DNA of 64,000 nucleotides from Acorus gramineus. Lineage: Eukaryota; Streptophyta; Magnoliopsida; Acorales; Acoraceae. Below the pieces are notes generated by a model, which saw only the letters and a program-made list of their open reading frames with translations, did not search any database and was not told where the DNA came from. The DNA lies in the NCBI GenBank assembly GCA_030737835.1, contig CM060852.1:21251868-21315867 (forward strand), given 5' to 3'. Below, in pieces: positions 1-11,530 of this stretch (the first letter of the stretch is position 1; each line of letters starts with the position of its first letter). Both the position numbers and the translations under genes were made by a program.

Positions 1-2320
1 TACAAGCCACTGGGCGTCGTAAAATCGGAAGGAATGTGGTGACCTCACTAGTGTTAGATGTTTTGTTTTTATAATAATCATGTTTTATTTAGATCCTATT
101 TAGATCCATGTTTGAATTGTTTTTTACATTAAAAAAAAAAGATATATTCTAAAAGTGGAGCTTCCTGTTTCTTTGATCCAAAAAACTCTAGTGATTGGAA
201 AAAGCTAGTGAAAAATATATGTTTTTCAAAATATGAGTTGATTTGTGCGTTTGGATGTGAGATTGAAACAGTGAGGGTCCATTTGGATATGAGTTTAGAT
301 ATATTCTGGGTTTGAAAAGCAAAAAATTTTGAAACTCAGATTCAAACACATTTTTAGTATTTAGCTTTTCAAACCATAATCTTCATTTTTATGCCAAAAA
401 ATCTTACGGTTGAAAATCTAATAAAACATAGTTTTTTATAAGTTGAGTTTGAAACATAAGATTTTAAAAATTTCAGAGTTTCAACCTCACATATTTCATC
501 AGAAATCAACAGATCTTGAAGCCCAACGCCCTGGCATTCTCCTTGAAGAATCAACAGCGCCACTGGAGCCTGCTAAATTCGTATATTCAATCGAATTAGT
601 AGAAGAGCGTATTTGTGCGCTACATTAGTTTCGTGTTTCAAATGTGTTAAATTTTCAAATGGTCCTTTTGGATATGAGTTTAGGTAGATTCTGCGTTTCA
701 AAAGCTAAAAATTCTCAAACTCAGATTCAAATACATTTTTAGCATTTAGCTTTTCAAACCACAATTTTCCTTTTTAAACCAAAAAATTTTGCGGTTGAAA
801 ATCTAATAAAACATAGCTTTTCAAAAACGGAATTTGAAATATGAGTAGAATTTTATGTAGTTGTTAATTCTCCTAGGATAACAAAATACAATAAATAAAA
901 TAAACTAATTCTAATAATCAATAATCTGCTTAATCAATTGGTTTACATGCCTATTTATAGAAAAGGGAATCCTTAACAGATTATGATCTCAACTGATTAT
1001 TTAAACTTAAACTATGATCCTAATATATTATCTAAATCTGCAAAAATAACTAATATATCCTATTTAACCTTAACTAATATTCAAATTTGAATTCAAGTCA
1101 AGATTTGAAATTTAAATCTAAATATAGTAAAATCCTAATAAATGCATAAAATCCTAACAAACTCAAAACTGTAAAAAATAGTAAAAATAACTTTTAACCG
1201 TTGATTTGACCCCTAAGACGATCTCAGAACGCTCTGAAAATTGGCATATGGCCGTTTCAAGTTAGGATTTTGATAACTTGTGGATACGAACGCGTGAACA
1301 TATTATAATAGCGATTTTGATCTACTGTCTGACAGTTATGGCCGTTTCAGGTTACGGTGCTCCTAAACAATCAAGATGTCTTCTCCTCTTTTGGTCCATC
1401 TGATCTCCTCTGTCCATATAATGTGTAGCTATGATGTCTGCATCAGAAACCAAATGAATTCCCAATACGATCTTTTTCAGGTTTCTTGAGCAATTCTGAT
1501 TTTTTCAAAGAGCAAAAAAAAAATTGATTATGGAAAAATGGATTCTCATGAATCTAAATTATTCTTCATGGAAAAATCATTTTGAAAAGTTGTATAATAA
1601 ACAATTCTTTTTCAAACTCGTTATCAAACAATACCTAAGAAATTTCCATATATATTCATGCCCCATTTATGTAAATTAAATCATACATAGCTAAGCAGAT
1701 AAAGTAGCTTAAATTTTTTATTTTTTATTTTTTTTAATATCGGAGGGACTCTCGTGACTGACCTTACGATCAAGGTGGAAAGACAACATCCGCCTGTTTG
1801 TCACGATCCCACATAAAATTCTTTCAAATAATCACCAACAAATAGTAAAGTAAGTCAGCTCCAAGATTCAAACTTAAGATTTACCTTTATCACAGGTAAG
1901 CCATAAACCTAAAATAGTTATTTGATTTGTCTATAACTTTTATCTCAAGACAAACCTTATAAACTATTTTAAGGGCTTAGGACATAAACATACATGATTG
2001 TATAACACTGTATTATCCCTGTTTTATTTTATATTTACAAGAGTTGTCATTAAGTGCGTATACATGGACACACATTTGAATTTTTTATTATATTGAGAAA
2101 CTTGATATACTTTTTTTGGATGCACTTCTTTTTTTCTAGTGATTCGTGTCCTTCATTTCCACCACATGTCAGAAGAAATATCATCAAGTAGTGTTACAGT
2201 TTATTTCACGACTTACAGATCATTCAGATTAATTTTTTTATATTGCTAATCAAATTGACAACTAGTGGCTAGTAAAAGTCACCCACATTCCTTTCTGATT
2301 TTATAAGGCCTAGCTAGTGG
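1..2320. other. Intergenic AT-rich DNA with a direct duplication
   Basis: No supported gene. A segment of about 190 bp at 277-465 recurs in the same orientation at 658-845; both copies begin near a 'TTTGGATATGAGTTTAG' motif and end near 'AAAATCTAATAAAACATAG'. The two copies differ by scattered substitutions and small indels, so the duplication is not recent. Around 1800-1910 lies a dispersed repeat that recurs near 31310-31430. The short reading frames here have no recognisable domain. Confidence 0.6.
277..845 (+). repeat. Direct repeat pair, about 190 bp each
   Basis: Units at 277-465 and 658-845 share long runs, including 'ACTCAGATTCAAA' and 'TTTAGCTTTTCAAACCA', and are separated by about 190 bp of unrelated sequence. 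Both start with a 'GGTCC.TTTGGATATGAG' type end. They may be two insertions of one MITE or a local duplication; no target-site duplication could be recognised. Confidence 0.6.
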
Positions 2321-2324
2321 CTAG

Positions 2325-2530
2325 TCAATGTCCACTTTCTCTACATATTCAACTCCTCTTAAAAATATAGGTTATATATCACATGTGTGTATAAAAACAC
2401 ATTTTAAGAGTGCGCCAATGAAGAACAAATTAAATAATACTAGTAAAATGTCAACTTTTTATACATCCAATCCAACTCCTATTAAAAATATAGGTTATAT
2501 CACGTGTGTATAAAAACACATTCTAAGAGG
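2325..2530 (+). repeat. Short tandem-like direct repeat, about 100 bp unit
   Basis: Two adjacent units share 'AAAAATATAGGTTATAT', 'GTGTATAAAAACACATT' and 'CTAAGAG' or 'TTAAGAG'. The first unit is 2328-2410 and the second 2448-2530. No coding meaning is evident. Confidence 0.6.
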
Positions 2531-3018
2531 AGCAAACTAAATAAAACTGCGGGCTAACCAACCATTAAAAGGATGTTTTCTTCTTGATAAACTCAGAGTA
2601 ATACAGCTTAACAACTGAACAAGTGGATCATTTATTGTTTTTGTCAATCATCTACCATTAGGAGAAAAAATTAAAATCCCCGGTTTGGGTAGAGTTATTC
2701 GCACCAGTAATAATATCAGGATTGATAATAATCCATGCAAGATAAGCAAATTGATATTTAACTAATTATTTTTCTGTAATCTTCATTGAAAAAATAAAAA
2801 TGACATTTTTGTTGTTTAATTTATCTTAAATGAGATGATGATAAGTAGTGGATATATAAGAGATAGATAAGAATTTATAATTTTTTAAAGGAAACTATAC
2901 ATTTGAATAAATTGTTTGTGTTTAATAATAAGTGTGAGAGATTCGTATGTGATATGATAAATATGACATATGATACAGAAGGCTATTTTTATATATTGTC
3001 ATAGATAATCTGTAGTAA

Positions 3019-5557
3019 CACTACAAGAAAATGGGGATACAGAGGCGGTTTAATTTGCTGCGATTTTTATAAACCGCCCTCATATCAAACATAAGTCTAC
3101 GGTTATAGGGAAACCGTTTCATCCTTTTTTTTTGCTAAATTTGTCCATCAATTTTGTGTGTTTTAAAAGCGTCGTATTATTAAAGCCAAAATTAATATGA
3201 TTGTGATAAGAAGGTTTTGAAAAAAATTAGGTGTGAGACAAACATATGCCTTCCGATATTATTAATTGCTCAAATCTATTATTAATCACTTCAAAAAAGA
3301 CTCTTCAGATCCTGCAAAATATTTTCTCCCCACCGAAATATTTTTCCCTCCACTATAAAAATCTCATCATCTTTGTAACTCCTCCCCCTCATTTTGATTT
3401 TACCTCGGCTCCATCATCATCTTTTTTTCTAAGAAGATTAGGTAATTTTTTTCTCCTCCACCTAGATCTATTACCCCATTGTATTAATCTCAATCTCATT
3501 AGTCTCCATTGTTTATATTTTTTATACTCATTGGATGAGATAATATATAAAATAAATCTATATATTTTAATTTAATATGAACTAAAAGTATTAGAGAATC
3601 TCCAATCATATACCCAAACCTTTACTCAAACTTAAATTTAAGTAAAAATCACCTAAAACCTTCTCCAACCATTTACCCATACCTATACCAAATCAATTTT
3701 TTACTCAAATTTTTACCCAAATCAAGGGAGATTCAAATCTTTACCCAAATTTCAACATCTCTTATTTTCTTTTATCTCCACATTATTTTCTTCTAATATA
3801 ACATTTTTTCCCTTCAACTCCACCTTTAGTTTAATTATATTAGATGTTTTCCCACCCCCCAAAATTTTCACCATCTCTTGAAATCCAAAAAAAAAAAAAT
3901 AGTCTTCTTTCTTAAGTCTTCATCTTTGTTTTTTAACTTCTTATTTTTACTTCAATAAAAAAAATATTATTTTTACCTTTATTAAAAAAAATTAGATGAT
4001 GATAATTTTTAAATTTAAATATTTCGAAGGAAAGAAAAATTGAGTAGTAAAAATGTTTGAGGAAAGGACTTTGAAAATGTTTATAGGAAATAATTAAAAG
4101 AAGATGTGAAATTTTTAAAAGATTTGAATAAAACACAAAGTGATGGTTGGAGACACATCATATCAAATCAAGCTTTTACTCAAATTTTAAGTGAAATTTG
4201 GGTATAGGTTTGAATAAGGGCTGGAGATTGCCTTATGTGTTAACTTCAAAAAAAAATACAATAATAATTTTTTTATTTGGTGGTTATAAAATTATATCAA
4301 TTCATATTTAAATTTTTAAATTCACTCTTATCCAAAATCTTTTTAAATATGTAAAATCAATTGTGATTTAAATCATTTGATTTTTTTTGTCATATCTAAA
4401 ATCTTTTCAAATATTTTATTTATACCCTAAAATATTCAAATTTTAAATTTTAGATTAGCTTAAAATTTTGCCTCTTCGTTGTATCATGATACCTAGCTAG
4501 ATCGAGTATTCTTTATGAATTTCACATTTTGTTTTGCATGAATTTTTATGTCCACTACTCTATATTCAATAACATGTGAAGTCTCTTTGAATTTTAAAAT
4601 GCTATAATAGTAAAACAGAAAGTTTCCTTCATAAAACAAAAATGTTTATACCCACAAAAAAAAAAAAAAACCGTTTATGAGTTGTTTGTACTTATATGAT
4701 TATAATTGAACTTTTAAGAGATATGTGTATCTTTCACATTTTTCTTATATATCTCAGTGTGCAATTTCTTTTATAGTTTATGTGTTACTACCTTTTTTCA
4801 TTTTTGTATATGTTGTTCTATTTCATATAATATGTAGAGGCTTAAAAAATTGAATTGAACATTTTGACATAATTTTTCAAAAAAAAAAAATTAAAAATTA
4901 CAAGACAAGTCCCTACAATAAGACCCCAACCTTATGAAATATGAAAAGCTAGAGTTGCAAGTATGATACAAATATTGATAAGGTTGCTCAAGGGGCCGGG
5001 CATTATGCGGAAATTTTTTTTGATAAGGCTATACATGAGTAGATGATATGCATTACAGTAGCATGTTATTGTTATTATTCGTAATATACAATGGTTTTGA
5101 AATAAATATTTTTTTTAATTATTTGTTTTTCACTTGAAAGAAATAAACATGTTAGAACTTATATTTTATGTATGAAGAATAGGTGTTTTCATTGATCGAT
5201 GGACATGGACATGCATGATGTATCTTCTCCTAATCAATTGAGAGAATATGTTTTATTCATTATGATACAATTTATATTTAGATGTATTAAAAAAAAAATT
5301 TTTTAAGATGCTTATGAGACGTCTTCTAGCACCAAAAAGAGGGGTCGGGGTAAAACAGTGATAACCGACTGTTGTGGCTGCGGTTTTGGTAACCGCCTCC
5401 ATAACAACTGCTAGGAAAATTATTCAAACCGCCACTATAACTTAATAAGACCCTAGAAACCAAGGCAGTCAACTACCGTTGAGAAAACATATAGCGACGA
5501 TTTAATTAATGTGGCAACGGTTTTAAGCTGCAGCTATAAAGGACTTCTCTTGTTGTG
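3019..5557. mobile_element. Non-autonomous CACTA (EnSpm) DNA transposon
   Basis: The left end reads CACTACAAGAAAA and the right end is the inverse of CACAACAAGAGAA, matching the terminal signature of plant CACTA transposons. A 3 bp target-site duplication TAA flanks the element (3016-3018 and 5558-5560), as expected for this superfamily. Subterminal regions carry repeated GC-rich motifs such as 'AACCGCC' in both orientations (3045-3110 and 5375-5530), the kind of array bound by CACTA transposases. The AT-rich interior encodes no transposase, so movement would need a related active copy. A Tourist-like MITE (3594-4232) sits inside. One terminal base differs (CACTA versus CACAA), suggesting an old copy. 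Confidence 0.85.
3594..4232. mobile_element. Tourist-like MITE (PIF/Harbinger type) nested in the CACTA element
   Basis: Ends are imperfect inverted repeats, GAGAATCTCCAATC on the left and the inverse of GGCAATCTCCAGCC on the right. Similarity continues inwards through 'CAAACCT' and 'ACCC' motifs. A 3 bp TTA duplication flanks it (3591-3593 and 4233-4235), the duplication typical of PIF/Harbinger elements. The interior is AT-rich and non-coding. Confidence 0.75.
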
Positions 5558-5898
5558 TAAGCAATTCTAACACCCCCTGTATAGGATCATTATTGGTCAT
5601 ATTCCTAACTTAGACATAGTTACCAGAGTTTATTCTATCAAATTAAAACAAACAGTTTTTTTTTCTTATTGTTTTCTATTCTCCCTTATTTTCTGGTTAG
5701 TAAGTAATATGTCTGAGGTGCATCTTCTTTAGATATTAAAGTGCACGTGTAGCACATTTCCCCGTTTGGATGCAGTATAACTCCAGATAGATTCTGGAAT
5801 AAAGTAGAATATGTTAAATAAGGTGTTTGGATGCCCAGAATACCCAGGGATAATGTATGCATGGATAAATTGGTATAAAGTGATATATGGATTCTAGC
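5558..5898. other. Intergenic, left half of an interrupted repeat
   Basis: No gene. Sequence from about 5763 ('CGTTTGGATGCAGTATAACTCC') continues after the inserted hAT element at 6797 ('CCAGCTAACCCCTGGAATTAAAG' region), so the hAT element interrupts an older repeat. The 8 bp before the insertion (5891-5898, ATTCTAGC) is duplicated after it as ATTCCAGC. Confidence 0.5.
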
Positions 5899-6796
5899 TA
5901 GGCCTGTCAACGGGTCGGGTCCAGACCCGGACCCGACCCGATCCGGACCCGATTACACGTGTAATATACCCGACCCAAGTTGGACCCGACCCGGCGGACC
6001 TGAACAAACAAACGGATCGGGTCCGGGTCCACCCCGCCCTGACCCGTTGGACCCGAGACCCGATTGTTTTATTAAAATATGCTCATATATTATAAGACCA
6101 TTAGTATTAGTTGATACATAATTTTATTTCTTACTTAACTTATTTTTGTATCCACAAATTCATAAATCATAATCATAACAAGCCCATAAATCATAAGTCA
6201 TAATCATAATCATAACATTTTTTTTGTTGTGTTGATGTTGCAACTTGTAAGAACTTGATTGTTTAATATGTAATAAACTTAGTAATGTATTGTCGTCGGT
6301 TTGTTTTGGACAATTAATTTATTAGCTTTTGAATTTGTATGATTAATTAGTTTGTTGCATGATTTATGTTTATTATTTAGGTTAATATGTTAGTGTTTAT
6401 TGTTTTGAATGTTGTTTAGGTTAATATTGTTTTGAATGTTTGTATAATTAGTTATGTTTATTATTTATGTTAATATTTTTTTATGTTAGTGATTATTGTT
6501 TTGGATGTTGTTTAATAATTCATTTACTTCTTTTGAATTGTATAAAATTATATTCAAATATAGTTTATTTAATAATAATATTTTATTACAAAAAATTTCA
6601 AATAGAATAATAAGGCAAACAAATACATGAGCTTTTTTTTTTTTAACCAACCATCCGGATCGGATCAAACCTGGACCCGACCCGGGTCCGATGGGTCCGG
6701 GTCTGGGTCTACATTTTCCCGGACCCGCCAGGTCCTAGGTTGGACCCGGACCCGTCGGGTCTGGGTCCACCCCGACCCGACCCGTTGACAGGCCTA
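5899..6796 (+). mobile_element. hAT-like non-autonomous transposon with GGGTC-rich ends
   Basis: Terminal inverted repeats begin TAGGCCTGTCAACGGG on the left and end with its inverse on the right. An 8 bp target-site duplication (5891-5898 ATTCTAGC; 6797-6804 ATTCCAGC, one mismatch) fits the hAT superfamily. About 150 bp inside each end is packed with GGGTCGGGTCC-type repeats, and the middle is AT-rich and non-coding. A second family member lies in reverse orientation at 33019-33824. It needs a hAT transposase from elsewhere. Confidence 0.85.
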
Positions 6797-6804
6797 ATTC
6801 CAGC

Positions 6805-7840
6805 TAACCCCTGGAATTAAAGTTATGCCAAGTTATTCCACCCAAAGAATACGTGGACCCACTACCAAATCAATTGTCGTCACCTCTTATAAATCGTCTA
6901 TCAAATCAACTATATCATCATTTTTTCACATTTTATAAATCATTATCCACACTTTATTCACATTTTATCCAAACAACAAGAATTTCATTATTATGTTTCC
7001 TAATTAGAATAATTCAAAACGCAATCAAACACAAAATCATTTTATCCTTATTTATACTTACTTATACCAGAAAAATTGTATACCAAAAAATAAGTCATAT
7101 AGTGTATCCAAAGAGAGGCTTAGAACTTGACGTGGAAGAAAACCATAACAGTAAACCATATCCACAAGCCAGTATTAGAACAAACATATCTTGATATCTA
7201 TGTTTTCGATTAGATATTTTGTTTTTTTTTGTTAATATTTATTGGATAAACATATATTTATGCATAGCCGGCCATATCTTATTCCAGTTCTGTGATTGAT
7301 AAATCACAAATCAATTCGTTTATATATACGCAAATTCTATTCTTATAGGATGAACTTAATATTCACCTTCCACTACATGAGCTTTGGTACACCCATTCCG
7401 AAAAATCGATTCCCTTATTTGGAGGTTATATGTAATTTAAAATACAAAAAAAATTCATCAAAGTACATATATATCTCAAACAAAGAGTGTATATATGTGA
7501 CATAATTTGTAGGGTGATTTTTGGGGCGAATTGTAACATTTTAGAGGTAAATGATACATTCCGCCCTGCTTGTGGTCCCATCCACATCCACACCATTCTA
7601 TTCACAAAATATATGAAGTATATATTATTTACGAACTGAAATACATACTGAGATACAATAATATTTTTTTCATTTTGAAAAAAATAAAAATAATTTAAAT
7701 TTCATATAATGTATATGATAGTGCTCATATACTACAATAGTACATGATATATGGAGTAGATGGGAGTGAAAAGGATTCAGGATATCAGCTATGTGCATGT
7801 GTGTGATAATATGCAGCTCGTGCAGTGTGTGCGAATCACA
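6805..7840. other. Intergenic, no supported gene
   Basis: AT-rich DNA with short unrelated reading frames. From 6805 to about 6985 it continues the repeat interrupted by the hAT element. I see nothing else definable. Confidence 0.5.
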
Positions 7841-7846
7841 TATGAA

Positions 7847-8142
7847 CCGTTCGATCGCGTAAATCTCGTGATTAGACGATCTCTTTTTCGGGAAACTCAT
7901 ACTAGTAAGAGTTCGTTGAAAATATGATCGTTTGATCACGAGATTAGCACAATCGGATGATGCATACGCGATGTTGCACGGTGATTTTCTGTCCGCACAG
8001 TACATCTAAATCCACATCACATCACTACTCATGTGTGTGTGTGTGTGGATTGGGGTGCACCATGCGAAGAAGGAGAGAACTGTGCAGAATCACGGATGGA
8101 CTGTCCGATCGCGCAAATCTCGCGATTAGATGGTCCTTTTTG
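7847..8142. repeat. Direct repeat, about 42 bp, with a partial inverted copy between
   Basis: A segment with 'GATCGCG', 'AAATCTCG' and 'GATTAGA' occurs at 7847-7890 and again at 8101-8142. A reversed, shorter version ('GATCACGAGATTAG') sits at about 7932-7950. A short GT run is at 8033-8048. Probably the remains of a small mobile element; its family was not identified. Confidence 0.5.
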
Positions 8143-8416
8143 TGAAGCAATGAAACCAAAATTTAAAAAATATTAGGAAACAATTATTTTCATTTTTGGA
8201 TTAACCACTATTATGGACCTTCATTTTAAAATGAATAGTTTAGAGATTTTGATTGAATGTATTTGTCAATGTTTTAATGGTCCTAATAGTGATTCTGACT
8301 ATGAAAATATTGCTCAAATTAGATCAATTATATAAGCAGTGAAGCTAGTGCATCCGCATCCTCCTCATCACAACCGCACAACAAAGCGTGGAATGTAACA
8401 AGGTGCGATTAAGCAC

Positions 8417-8720
8417 TTGAACCAATCGATGGGTAGCAGCAGTGCATCTGAACTACTACGCTACCTTGAACAACCAAATATTGAAGAGGACGAAGAAGGT
8501 TTCGATATTTTGGCATGGTGGAAGGGACAAGAAAATTGGCATCCTATTCTTTCTACCATGGCTCGGGATTTATTAATTGTTTCAACCTCACAAGTTGCTT
8601 GAAAATCAACATTTAGAGCAGGAAAACAAATATTGGATGATTATAGAAGTCATTTAAATCCAGAAGTTGTCAAGCAATGCATGTGTATGCCTACGAGGTT
8701 GGTACAAACTAGAACAAAGA
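8417..8720 (+). pseudogene. hAT transposase C-terminal dimerisation domain, broken
   Basis: The reading frame from 8417 gives a segment with 'YLEQPNIEEDEEGFDILAWW', then 'HPILSTMARDLL' and 'VSTSQVA', the classic C-terminal dimerisation region of hAT transposases. An in-frame TGA at 8600-8602 falls where the family usually has Ser-Glu. The same frame then continues 'KSTFRAGKQILDDYRSHLNP', again matching the family. Everything upstream that would hold the DNA-binding and catalytic parts is missing or unrecognisable. It is a relic and probably belongs with the element end at 9314. Confidence 0.8.
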
Positions 8721-9149
8721 ACTTGAATATATCTTACAGGTTGAGGAAGATGCTGTAAATTTAAAGACGTTGTAAATTTACAATGTGTACATCCCAACTT
8801 AGAATATATCTTGAAGACCAATTTGAAGATGTTGTAAATTTAAATTGAAGTTTAATTCAAATTTACTTGTAATATTATATTTTAAAGGATAATTTTGGGT
8901 AGAGTTGTGCAAATGATAGATAAAATGAGTATGTGTCAATCTAATTAGAAAAAACACATTTTATTGTGATGCATTCATCACCCATAAACTAATATTCAAT
9001 TCAAATAATTTTTATTGTTCAAAGTTTTTCCAACTCAAGTTGTTCAACTCTTTTATTCACTTTTATTTCTCTGTTTTAAGTTAAACTAAATAAAAAAAAA
9101 TATTAAAAAAACATAAAATATTGTAAAAAAATGGTCTAGACCACAAAGT

Positions 9150-9314
9150 CCGGCCCGGACATTAAGCCAGCCAGGGCTACGGGCTGGCCCAAGCCTGGTT
9201 TTGGTCTTGAAGCCCCGCCCTGGCCTGGGCCCGAAGCCCATTAGGCCCAAATGGAAACGGCCCGGTGCAAGCCCGGCCCATGTCTAGCCTGGGCCCGGCC
9301 CATGGCCAACCCTA
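9150..9314. mobile_element. Right end of a hAT element, GGCCC-rich
   Basis: A dense array of GGCCCGG and GGGCCGGGCC motifs ends in GGCCATGGCCAACCCTA, an end type seen in plant hAT elements. Its position downstream of the hAT transposase relic in the same orientation suggests one decayed element spanning roughly 8.2-9.31 kb. The matching left end was not found. Confidence 0.5.
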
Positions 9315-9834
9315 CTCGTACCCAGATGCACATGATATCATATAGGGTTTTGTTACATGATATCATATAGTAGTTCAGTAGAAGCTCTTTTTAAAGGGTG
9401 AGGGACCATATTCAACGAGGACAAAGCCTCACCTTATCAATACACATTTTTTTACACTAATCTCTATTTCTATCTTGTCTTATGTATTACAAATTATATT
9501 CATGTGTTTGTTGAAAAATATATATTGTGTCGCGGATCGAAGTATTAGAAAATGAAAAGAAAAGAAACAGATGATTATTAAAAAAGGATATTTATATAAT
9601 TCGACAGAGCTTGCTTACACCCACAGAGATAATAGAAAAATCTTAGTAATTTTCTGGGTACAAATCTGACTGTCCTTCTTAAACCCTATGATAATCGACC
9701 TCGTAAGATAAAACAGAGCTCGACTCGTATTTTCAATCGTAAGAACAAACTATATTCGAGTAGAAATTTAATGATCCAAATCAAAATTCAAAACACAAAC
9801 CCACGCTAGTGTTCTTTTTCATTTAGGCGATCCG

Positions 9835-9865
<31 letters not shown>

Positions 9866-10274
9866 ACACCGCATCTGGAGAAGCAGTCTTGTGGTGGAGA
9901 AGCAAAATTTTTAGGTGTTGGAAACTCGAGAAAAAATACCCTTCATATGCCACCATTTAGCCTGAAACGCTATCGTGACTTTACTGTTTGGATTGGAGAT
10001 GGTCAGATGGAGTTCCACCGTGTCCGCTAGCGCAAATGCACCCCCGCTACCATTTGATTGTGAATTGTGGCCTTCAATAACTCATTATGATTGGTGTATT
10101 TTCTGCCAGGCACAACAGTATATATGTATAGAGAGAGAGGGGGGGGGGGGGGGGATCACCAAGTACTTAAAAAAAAAGGAAAGATATCCACTACTACTGC
10201 TCCAACAGAGAATCCACAAAAGTCCCACAAATTTACATCAAACACACAAACACCACTCTACACACACCACCCCC
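9315..10274. other. Intergenic region downstream of the Lhcb gene, with simple repeats
   Basis: No gene. It contains a (GT)n run at about 9834-9858 and a poly-G run of about 16 bases at 10139-10154 preceded by a short GA run. The part next to 10275 should hold the 3' untranslated region and polyadenylation signals of the minus-strand Lhcb gene. Confidence 0.6.
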
Positions 10275-11332
<1,058 letters not shown>

Positions 11333-11530
11333 GGTTGGAGGTGTTTGGTTTGGAAGTGTTTGTAGCAAGTGTTTTTGTTTTATGTTTTTAGTGGGAGGTT
11401 TTGTGTGGTTAAATGGGAGTTGTGGGGATATGGATCTTATCTGTGAGGATCTGTTTCTGTCTTCTGATTGGTTGGGTGTATTGTTTTCTCTTTTAGATTT
11501 TCGTTGTATAGATATTGCCACGTGAACCAC
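11333..11530 (-). promoter_or_regulatory. Putative light-responsive promoter of the Lhcb gene
   Basis: Reading towards the gene, a palindromic G-box CACGTG (11519-11524), a CCAAT box (11467-11471) and a GATAAG I-box (11436-11441) lie within 200 bp of the start codon. This G-box, CCAAT and GATA arrangement is characteristic of plant CAB promoters, so light and circadian control is expected. A TATA box was not convincingly located. Confidence 0.65.
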
